From JAGXKT01 sp964531695 (GTDB lineage Bacteria; Planctomycetota; Phycisphaerae; SM23-33), in NCBI GenBank assembly GCA_964531695.1, contig CAZHEH010000022.1, positions 1 through 58,706 of the forward strand: a stretch of 58,706 bases of DNA. The letters are read 5' to 3'. The number at the start of each line of letters is the position of its first letter. The first letter of the stretch is position 1. Made by a program: the position numbers and the translations under genes. Positions 26,445 to 33,310 of the stretch are shown one piece after another. The notes under the pieces were generated by a model. That model was not told the origin of the DNA. It saw nothing but the letters and a program-made list of their open reading frames with translations, and searched no databases.

Positions 26445-27879
26445 GCAGCCGGCGCTCCGCGCTGGGCTCACGGCCGGTGGCGCGGGAACGGTCAGTTGGA
26501 CTCCGAGGGCTGGCCTTCTGGCGGTCATTGCGGCACTCTGTATGACAAGCTCGGCGGCATGTCGACACGAGGATGCTGCGTCCAAGGCAGACAAGAAACT
26601 GCAGGCCGCGGTACTCAAGACTGATCTGGCGCTGGCAGCAAAGGCGTTGGCCGACGGGGCTGATCCGGATCTGCGGCTGGAGCACACCGAACGGCCGGTG
26701 TTGGTGCATGCGACGAAAATCGGCTGGTATGAACTTGCGGGTCTCTTGATCCGTCATGGCGCGGATCCGGACGCAGTCACCGAGGAAGGCGGAGCAACAG
26801 CCCTATATCACGCCATGACGCCTCGCGGCCTGCCCACGGCGAAGCTACTCCTGGAACATGGGGCGGATCCGAATGGGGCGGAGGAGGTCGGTGCGGCGCC
26901 GCTTCACTATGCCGCCAGGGGGGGCGCGGGCGTCGAGGCCTGTCGGCTTCTCGTCGAGCATGGCGCGAAGCTGGACGTCGAGGACTTTGAAGGGCGCCGC
27001 CCCTTACATGAGGCCGCTTTTTCTGAGAAAGCGGGCGTGGTCCGCTACCTGCTCCACGAAGGCGCCAGTACGGGCAATGAACTGTGCGATGCCGTCCTGC
27101 GGGGAGACCGGGCGAAGCTCGATCGACTCTTGGACAGCGGACGGCCGGGTGTGAACGCGGGGGATTCTGCCGGGTGGAGCGCGCTGCATTGGGCGGCTCT
27201 TCTGGGCCGGGCCGATGTGGCCGAGACGCTCCTGTCCCGTGGAGCGGCGGTCAATTCACTTACGGGCCCCCTTGGGCGGACGCCACTGCACCATGGGCTC
27301 TTCGCCGACAGCCCTGAGACGGTCCGCGTTCTTCTGGAGGCGGGTGCGGACGCGAACACGGCAGACAGGCATGGAAGCCGACCGCTGCATGATGTGGACA
27401 GCGTGGCGATGTGCAAGCTGCTTATGGAACACGGCGCGGAACTGGACCTTGGTGATGAGCCGGCTGACACGGCACTCCACGCCGCGGCCCGGTTCGGCAA
27501 CGTGGAGATGCTGGCCTTCCTGCTGCAGGAAGGCCAGCAAATCGAGCGCCGCAACAGGTATGGGTATACGCCTCTCTTGTTGGCCGTGCGCGCCGGCGAG
27601 GCCGAGGCCGTGGCCTTCCTGGCTGAACGGGGTGCGGCTGTCAACGTGTTTTCCATTAGGCCGCACGGGGGACGCCCTGGCAAACCAGCCTTGCACGAGG
27701 CCGTATGGGACAATAACGCGGAGATCGTCCGGGTGCTGCTTGCCCATGGCGCGGACGTGAATATAGAGGACAACTTCGGCACGACACCGCTATACCGAGC
27801 CCAACGATGGAAGCGCATCGAGATTGCTCGCATGCTCGAAGCCGCCGGCGGCATGGCAATCGGACCCCGCAAACGGTAA
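26386..27879 (+). CDS. Ankyrin-repeat lipoprotein (first)
   Basis: A 497-aa protein. After a long N-terminus there is a lipoprotein-like signal (RAGLLAVIAALCMTSSAAC, Cys at 59). The remainder is about a dozen ankyrin repeats, e.g. TALYHAMTPRGLPTAKLLLE, PLHYAARGGAGVEACRLLVE, SALHWAALLGRADVAETLLS and ALHEAVWDNNAEIVRVLLAH. Ankyrin stacks bind other proteins, and a lipid anchor would place it in the periplasm. The ATG at 26386 is the only in-frame start I find that includes the signal, so the n-region is unusually long (about 40 residues). It lies directly after module copy A; a similar gene follows copy B. Partner unknown; an immunity-type role is possible. Confidence 0.88.
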   Translation: MTYRTTPTTTDGTTHRGTGRQPALRAGLTAGGAGTVSWTPRAGLLAVIAALCMTSSAACRHEDAASKADKKLQAAVLKTDLALAAKALADGADPDLRLEHTERPVLVHATKIGWYELAGLLIRHGADPDAVTEEGGATALYHAMTPRGLPTAKLLLEHGADPNGAEEVGAAPLHYAARGGAGVEACRLLVEHGAKLDVEDFEGRRPLHEAAFSEKAGVVRYLLHEGASTGNELCDAVLRGDRAKLDRLLDSGRPGVNAGDSAGWSALHWAALLGRADVAETLLSRGAAVNSLTGPLGRTPLHHGLFADSPETVRVLLEAGADANTADRHGSRPLHDVDSVAMCKLLMEHGAELDLGDEPADTALHAAARFGNVEMLAFLLQEGQQIERRNRYGYTPLLLAVRAGEAEAVAFLAERGAAVNVFSIRPHGGRPGKPALHEAVWDNNAEIVRVLLAHGADVNIEDNFGTTPLYRAQRWKRIEIARMLEAAGGMAIGPRKR

Positions 27880-28230
27880 GTGCCATAGCAGGTAGGGCGT
27901 GGCCCACACGGGGCGACAGAGCCGTGGAACGCCGCTTCCGTCGCCCCTGCCGGGGCTCCCAGCTCGGGGCGGCGGCTCTCGGCCCCCGGTCTCACGACGG
28001 GGGCTACCTTCTGCGGCCGCTGCCGCGGCGCCGTTTGCAGCGAAGGTGAGTCCTGAGCTTGTCGAAGGACGTCCCGCCTGCGATCTGTCCGCGCTGCGGC
28101 CCGAAGGGTCGGCGAGGGGTTGGCCGCTTGCCCCCGGCGTGTCTTCACGCCCGTGGAGGGCAGCGACGGTATTGCCGCCGGCGACCTCGGCAACACACGG
28201 CCCTTCGACAATCCCGGAGGGATGAGACGA
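27880..28230. other. Repeat-rich spacer between cassettes
   Basis: 351 bp without a supportable gene. It starts with the 16-bp word TAGCAGGTAGGGCGTG (27886-27901), shared with 31313-31328, and holds the word TCCTGAGCTTGTCGAAGGA (28051-28069), which is partly echoed inside both module copies. Confidence 0.5.
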
Positions 28231-29132
28231 TTCCAGGCCGGGGTGGCAACCCCGGCACGGCGCGGACCGCTCCCCCGGCGAACCCCGGCAGGGGTGACGC
28301 CAAGGCGGCGATGCGCGCGTGCACGGATGACACGCCGTCCGTGCACGCCCGGCAGCCGCAGCGCCGCCAAGGCCCCGTGGGGGCCGTAAGAAGGTAACCC
28401 GGCGTGGAGGTGGTCTGCACGCCCGGCAGCCCGAGCGCCGCGAAGGCCCCGTGGGGGCCGTAAGAAGGTAGCCCCGCCCGTGAGTCCTGAGCGAGTCCCG
28501 GCGTGCCGGGACGAGTCGAAGGCCGGAGGGCGGGGAAAAGTTCACGCCGCAGCGCCGAGGAGCCCCAGCGGGGCGATTGAATCCCGGCCGCTGGCGGCTC
28601 CCCATTCCGCCCTTGTCTGCTTCCGCCGCGCTCTCGACGTTGAGACGCTGTTCGCCGCGCCGCGTTCCGCCGTCCTCTGCGGTCTGCGCGATCTCCGCGT
28701 TGAGAGCCGCTGTCCGATCCGCCGTTTGCCCTTGCCGATTCCGGCCGTGCGCGGGATAATCCCAGGCCGTGATGGGGAACGCGTCATCTCGGGGCTTCGC
28801 CCAAGGCCGATCGACCTGCGCGCCCCCGGCACAGACGCTGGAGGTCCGCACGAACGGCGTGGCGAACCCGCTGAAGCCGTATCCGCCTTCGCCTGGCGGC
28901 TTCGGCGGGACAGGCGTCACGGCCGGGTGGGTGTGTACCTGGCGCGAGTATCTGCGGGCTGAAGACGAAGCTGACCTTGCAGCATCGCTTCGTCTCCACG
29001 AGTACGGGCAGGCCTCCTGGCAAGCTCTCATTCCTGCAGCACGGGGGGCGGCCGCTGGGCCGCGACCTTGTGCCCAAGAAATGCGAGCGGAAGCCGAAGA
29101 AGGAGAAACAGGTTCTGTGTCCCCCGATAGCC
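28231..29132 (+). repeat. Duplicated cassette module, copy B
   Basis: About 902 bp, matching copy A (25478-26309) in the same order. Differences are point changes, a 9-base deletion in the CTCCGCG-rich part, a one-base insertion near 29010 and an internal tandem duplication of about 74 bp (28343-28416 and 28417 onward). Its hairpin GCGTGCACGGA...TCCGTGCACGC (28317-28348) is perfect here. Similarity ends after CCGATAGCC at 29132. Confidence 0.85.
28732..28760 (+). promoter_or_regulatory. Promoter-like pair in module copy B
   Basis: TTGCCG (28732-28737), 17 bases, GATAAT (28755-28760), then GTG at 28769 and ATG at 28772. Spacing is identical to copy A, which suggests the signal is kept. Confidence 0.4.
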
Positions 29133-29423
29133 CGGTATGCGAAGCGCGTGACGATTAAGTCGCATGATTTCGAATGCGACAAGTGGGTGTTCTCCAGATC
29201 GGGCTGCCGGCGGCTGGAACGTACCCACGAAGAGACAGTGGTGATAGAACGGCATGTCTGGATTACGGATGAGCCAGGAGTTCAGTCGCCCATAGCCGAC
29301 AATGACCACTCCAGAAAGCTGTGGGACAAGGCGAAGGAGCATGTGACATCCAATGACGGCGAAGGTACACGAGGAGACTGGTTGGGAGTCCCGAACGATC
29401 CGCGTCCAGATACCGAAGAGTGA
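28772..29423 (+). pseudogene. Frameshifted conserved-head / variable-tail frame (copy B)
   Basis: Counterpart of the copy A frame. The head (MGNASSRGFAQGR, then VTAGWVCTWREYLRAEDEAD) runs in one frame from 28772. A one-base insertion near 29010 shifts it, and that frame stops at 29158. The other frame (open from 28977 to 29423) carries on the head as RRPLGRDLVPKKCERKPKKE and CPPIA, then a tail of about 97 residues unlike copy A (KRVTIKSHDFECDKW to the acidic DPRPDTEE). Either the gene is broken, or translation of the tail starts inside (28977 or later). The tail ends 28 bases before the second ankyrin gene. Confidence 0.4.
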
Positions 29424-29451
29424 ATAGGCGTCATGAGAGCGAGGTGGTGAA

Positions 29452-30387
29452 ATGCAACGATCCATAGCATTTGTGATTTGGGTGAGTATCGCACTTGGCA
29501 TCCTCCTGGGTGGTTGCTCGTGCACAGGTCCGGAGGAGCGCGAGGCGTTCGTTGAGGCGGCTGCGAGGGGGGATGCGGCGGCGGTCCGATCAGCACTGAC
29601 ACGGGGAGTTGATCCAGACGTCCTGAATGCGGAAGGCATGAGCGCGATGCACGCAGCGGTCGACAACGCCGAACGAGGCATTGTCGCCTTGCTCATCAGG
29701 AATGGAGCCGACGTCAACCGCAGGGGCTACCGCGGTTATACTCCTTTGCATGAAGCAGCGGGATACGGGCTCACGGACATGGCGAGGTACCTATTGGAAA
29801 ACGGAGCTGAGGCCAGTATACGCAACAATGAGGGACAGCTACCGCTCCACCTTGCCTTGTCTTCCCGCTCGGAGGAAACAATCGCGGTGCTTGCCGGCGC
29901 TACCGATGAACGTGATGTCTTCATCTTGGCGGGCTTGGGTGATCGGCCCGGCTTGAGGGAAGCGTTACGCGATCGGCCTGCGTTGGCTAACGCGCGTGAT
30001 GGGTTGGGGCGAACGCCTCTCCACTACGCTGCCGGAGCGGGTAGACTGGAAACATGCCAACTCCTCATTCGGTCAGGCGGGCAGGTCAATGCCAAGGACA
30101 AGACGCACCAAACGCCTCTGGCAACGGCTATTGACCGCGCACCTGTGGTTGCGATGCTCCTTGAGGCGGGGGCGGACCCAAATGTTATCTACACTGACAG
30201 TATGACCGTGCTCCACATCGCCGCTTGGCGCGGAATGCAGGCGACAGTGGCGGAGCTGCTGGCGCATGGGGCCGACCCAGATGTCACCGACTCCGAGGGC
30301 CGCACGCCTCTGGCCCTTGCCGAGGGGTTCGGGCGCGATGAAACTGCCGCGATGCTGCGCAACGCCACCGCGAGCAATAGCAGATAG
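29452..30387 (+). CDS. Ankyrin-repeat lipoprotein (second)
   Basis: A 311-aa protein with a clear lipoprotein signal: MQRSIAFVIWVSIALGILLGGC, lipobox LGGC, Cys22. About nine ankyrin repeats follow, such as AMHAAVDNAERGIVALLIRN, PLHEAAGYGLTDMARYLLEN, PLHYAAGAGRLETCQLLIRS and VLHIAAWRGMQATVAELLAH. It is shorter than the ankyrin protein at 26386 and not a simple copy of it. GAGGTGG lies upstream of the ATG. It follows the variable tail of module copy B, as the other ankyrin gene follows copy A. Confidence 0.92.
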   Translation: MQRSIAFVIWVSIALGILLGGCSCTGPEEREAFVEAAARGDAAAVRSALTRGVDPDVLNAEGMSAMHAAVDNAERGIVALLIRNGADVNRRGYRGYTPLHEAAGYGLTDMARYLLENGAEASIRNNEGQLPLHLALSSRSEETIAVLAGATDERDVFILAGLGDRPGLREALRDRPALANARDGLGRTPLHYAAGAGRLETCQLLIRSGGQVNAKDKTHQTPLATAIDRAPVVAMLLEAGADPNVIYTDSMTVLHIAAWRGMQATVAELLAHGADPDVTDSEGRTPLALAEGFGRDETAAMLRNATASNSR

Positions 30388-30466
30388 GTAGGTGACGTAC
30401 CTGATAACTATGGGTGGGTGGCAGGTGGCAGGCGTCCCCCATGGGTGGTGGCATGACGGACTTCAT

Positions 30467-30567
30467 AGGGACAGTCACCTATTCCCGTCCGCGCTTCCTC
30501 GGCCGGCCGACCGGCAGTGGCCGAACGCGCCGCCCGAGTGTCGTGTCTGAAATAGGTGGCTGTCCCT
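30467..30567. repeat. 101-bp element with inverted-repeat ends
   Basis: The left end AGGGACAGTCACCTATT (30467-30483) and the right end AATAGGTGGCTGTCCCT (30551-30567) are reverse complements with one mismatch. The interior is GC-rich with its own dyads. It has no coding capacity, so it may be a small non-autonomous element or a REP-type hairpin. It lies between the second ankyrin gene and the next lipoprotein gene. Confidence 0.65.
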
Positions 30568-30605
30568 GTTATCTTCGGTAGGAATGAAAGCGTCAGACTA
30601 GGAGT

Positions 30606-31304
30606 ATGGCCATGACTCTGAGGACCGTCTCTGCATACCTGGTGATCTTGGCAGGGATACTTGTTGGGTGCACGGATGGTAGGAATAGCGTATTCATAGG
30701 CGGGATTGTGTGCATCCCGCCCTTCGAACCGTTCGACGGTCGAGGTGTGCGATTCGAGGGAATCCGGCAAGCAACAACCCGGCTGGGGGGCGAGGAATGG
30801 CTGGTATGGGAGGGCCGCTACGAGTCGCCGCCTCATCCCTGTAAGGCGCCGACGGTAGCCCACCTTGTTCTGGCGATGCGGCAAGCTGACGTAGCTGATC
30901 GGGATGTGCGGGATGTGACCGAGGAGATACTGGTTCACGGGATGCTCCTTGGGAGCAGTCAACCAACGGCGCGGATTCAGATGGACGCTATGTCGTTCTC
31001 CATGAGCCAGTCATGGGCCTCCGGCATATGCGATGTCGAACTCGAAGAGGTATGGCTCACGGTTGCACCCATGGGTTCGGCGATGGCCTGGCAATGGCTA
31101 GGCGATGACCATAGGCTCGTCAGGAAATACAAAGAGCGGGGCCGGCCGATCTGGAGTGGCGGATCAGCTCGAATCCTCATCCCTATGCAGACGGAGGCGA
31201 GCGAATCTGTTGATGTCAGCCAGATCCTTTGGACATATGGTCTGGAGCTTGCTCCGAACGGCCAGTTCAAGGTTCTGGCCGAGGGGGAGCCGCCTGATGT
31301 GTAA
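30606..31304 (+). CDS. Hypothetical lipoprotein
   Basis: A 232-aa protein with a lipoprotein signal (YLVILAGILVGC, lipobox LVGC, Cys22). The rest is soluble with no recognised domain. Three other Cys (residues about 36, 61 and 140) could form a disulfide. Its lower GC and location put it in the same accessory island as the ankyrin lipoproteins. It lacks the upstream module but shares a 3' flanking word (TAGCAGGTAGGGCGTG) with the first ankyrin gene. Function unknown. Confidence 0.75.
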   Translation: MAMTLRTVSAYLVILAGILVGCTDGRNSVFIGGIVCIPPFEPFDGRGVRFEGIRQATTRLGGEEWLVWEGRYESPPHPCKAPTVAHLVLAMRQADVADRDVRDVTEEILVHGMLLGSSQPTARIQMDAMSFSMSQSWASGICDVELEEVWLTVAPMGSAMAWQWLGDDHRLVRKYKERGRPIWSGGSARILIPMQTEASESVDVSQILWTYGLELAPNGQFKVLAEGEPPDV

Positions 31305-31323
31305 TTGGCCTGTAGCAGGTAGG

Positions 31324-31346
31324 GCGTGCAGGCAACGCCTGCACGC
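31324..31346. repeat. Perfect 10-bp stem hairpin
   Basis: GCGTGCAGGC (31324-31333), loop AAC, GCCTGCACGC (31337-31346). It could end transcription of the upstream lipoprotein gene, but no T-run follows on the plus strand. Confidence 0.5.
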
Positions 31347-31349
31347 GCA

Positions 31350-31490
31350 ATGACGTACGGCGTGGCTGTCGAACGGGAGCGGCATCTTGACGGCAACCCG
31401 AGCCGGATCATCCCCGAGCCGGCGACACTGACGCTGCTGGCGTGCGGATTGGCGATTCCGTTGGTGCGTAGGCGTCGACGCGGTGGGTGA
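31350..31490 (+). pseudogene. Orphan PEP-CTERM tail (gene remnant)
   Basis: A 46-residue frame ending in IIPEPATLTLLACGLAIPLV followed by five Arg and Gly-Gly, a textbook PEP-CTERM sorting signal. Only about 18 residues precede it and no signal peptide or mature domain is present. It is most simply the 3' end of a deleted surface-protein gene. Confidence 0.7.
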
Positions 31491-31506
31491 GCGTTTGCGA
31501 CAATGG

Positions 31507-31534
31507 TTGGTCTCGGCGCCGCGGGCAGTATAAT
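31507..31534 (+). promoter_or_regulatory. Promoter for purN with TATAAT
   Basis: TTGGTC (31507-31512), 16 bases, perfect TATAAT (31529-31534). The predicted start near 31541 is two bases before the purN ATG, implying a leaderless transcript; no ribosome site is seen. Confidence 0.5.
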
Positions 31535-31542
31535 GGCCGGCC

Positions 31543-32190
31543 ATGGGCGACCCCCGACATCCCCTGCGTCTCGGTGTTCTGCTGTCCGGCGGCGGGCGGA
31601 CGCTGACGAACCTGCTGGACGAAATCGACGCCGGCCGGCTCGACGCGGAGGTCGCGGTCGTCGTCGCCTCGCGCCCCTGCCAAGGCATCGCGCGGGCCCG
31701 CGAGCGGGGTCTGCTCGTGCATCTCGTGGAGTACCGCTCGTTCGTGGCCGGCGGCGCGGCCGATATCGACGGCTACAGCCGCGCCATCGTCGAGCACCTC
31801 GACGCCGCCGAGGTCGACCTCGTCCTTCAGGCCGGCTTCCTGTCGCTTTGGGCGATTCCGGACCGCTACGCCGGCCGCGTGATGAACATCCACCCCGCCC
31901 TGCTGCCGAGCTTCGGCGGACGGGGCATGTACGGGCGCCACGTTCACGAGGCGGTGCTGGCGGCCGGGTGCAAGGTATCCGGCTGCACCGTCCACTTCGC
32001 CACGAACGAGTATGACGCGGGCCCGATCATCCTCCAGCGGTGCATACCGGTGCGGGAGACCGACGACGCGGACTCGCTGGCGGGCCGCGTGTTCGAGCAG
32101 GAGTGCGCCGCATATCCTGAAGCGGTGCGTCTGTTTGCCGCCGGTCGGCTGCGCATCGAGGGCCGGCGCGTGTACGTCCTTGACGGCTGA
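31543..32190 (+). CDS. purN: Phosphoribosylglycinamide formyltransferase
   Basis: Transfers a formyl group from 10-formyltetrahydrofolate to glycinamide ribonucleotide in purine synthesis. The 215-aa protein has the N-terminal LRLGVLLSGGGRTLTNLLD, the catalytic MNIHPALLPSFGGRGMYG (Asn and His), and the Asp in VHFATNEYDAGPIILQ. Length is normal. It marks the return from the accessory island to ordinary high-GC housekeeping DNA. Confidence 0.95.
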   Translation: MGDPRHPLRLGVLLSGGGRTLTNLLDEIDAGRLDAEVAVVVASRPCQGIARARERGLLVHLVEYRSFVAGGAADIDGYSRAIVEHLDAAEVDLVLQAGFLSLWAIPDRYAGRVMNIHPALLPSFGGRGMYGRHVHEAVLAAGCKVSGCTVHFATNEYDAGPIILQRCIPVRETDDADSLAGRVFEQECAAYPEAVRLFAAGRLRIEGRRVYVLDG

Positions 32191-32251
32191 GAGGCCGTCG
32201 CCGGCGTGCTGAAGCTATCGACACTCCGGTGGCTTCGCCGATACAGGCAAC

Positions 32252-33193
32252 ATGGTCGAGCTGTGGCACAACCTGACGGAGCTGGTCGAGAAGTACCTCC
32301 AGATCCGCCCCGAGCTGTTCAACAAGATCGTCGTGACTCTCGTGGTTCTGGCGGCCTACTTCCTGCTGCGCCGGGTCGCCGTTTCCCTGGCCACGCGACG
32401 GACCACGGACGTGGCCCGCAAGTATATCGCCAGCAAGACGATCTCGTACCTGTTGGGGGCCCTGGCGGTCGTGGCGCTGGTCCGCGTGTGGCTCGGCGGC
32501 GCTGCGGGGCTGGCCACGTACCTCGGCCTGGTGTCCGCCGGTTTGGCCATCGCGTTGCAGGATCCGTTGAGCAACCTGGCCGGGTGGGTCTACATCATGG
32601 CCGCCAAGCCGTTCGGCACGGGCGACCGCATCCAGATCGGACAGCACGCCGGAGACGTGATCGACCTGCGCCTGTTCCACTTCACGGTCAACGAGATCGG
32701 CAACTGGGTCGAGGCCGATCAAAGCACCGGCCGGGTCATCCACGTTCCGAACAACTACATCTGGAAGCACTCGTGCGCAAACTACACGCAGGGCTTCAAC
32801 TTCATCTGGAACGAGCTGCCGATCACCATCACGTTCGAGAGCAACTGGGAGAAGGCCAAGGAGATCCTGACGCGCGTGGCCAAGGAACAGTCCATTATCA
32901 AGAGCGAACACGCCGCACAGGAGATCCGCCGCGCCGCCCGGCAGTTCCTGATCTACTACGAGAATCTCACGCCCATTGTCTGGACCTCCGTGGCGGACTC
33001 CGGCGTGACGTTGACGGTCCGCTACCTCTCTCGCCCGCAGCAGCGTCGCAGCTCGGCCGGGCGCATCTGGGAAGCCGTGCTGGCGGAATTCGCCGAGTGC
33101 AAGGACATCGACTTCGCGTACCCGACCCGCCGGTTCTACAACAATCTGGCCGAGGGCAAGTCGGGCACCCGGCCCTCCGACCCTTCGCGGTAG
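32252..33193 (+). CDS. MscS-family mechanosensitive channel
   Basis: A 313-aa small-conductance channel homologue that would release solutes on hypo-osmotic shock. It has three membrane segments (residues about 16-36, 59-77 and 85-110). The pore-lining TM3 leads into the conserved LGLVSAGLAIALQDPLSNLAGW, followed by the beta domain (PFGTGDRIQIG) and the alpha/beta C-terminal domain. Length is close to E. coli MscS (286). Confidence 0.93.
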   Translation: MVELWHNLTELVEKYLQIRPELFNKIVVTLVVLAAYFLLRRVAVSLATRRTTDVARKYIASKTISYLLGALAVVALVRVWLGGAAGLATYLGLVSAGLAIALQDPLSNLAGWVYIMAAKPFGTGDRIQIGQHAGDVIDLRLFHFTVNEIGNWVEADQSTGRVIHVPNNYIWKHSCANYTQGFNFIWNELPITITFESNWEKAKEILTRVAKEQSIIKSEHAAQEIRRAARQFLIYYENLTPIVWTSVADSGVTLTVRYLSRPQQRRSSAGRIWEAVLAEFAECKDIDFAYPTRRFYNNLAEGKSGTRPSDPSR

Positions 33194-33310
33194 CCCAGCG
33201 GCGTTTTCGCTTGCGTCCGCGCTTTCCAGACGCACACTGGTGCAGGTTCGCCGTGCCGGCGCGTCGGCCCGCGCGGCGCCCCGCTACGAACCCGCATACG
33301 AGGACTCGAC

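Noticed and set aside
25478..29132. Calling the duplicated module an insertion sequence
   Set aside because: No transposase frame, no terminal inverted repeats and no target duplication were visible at its ends.
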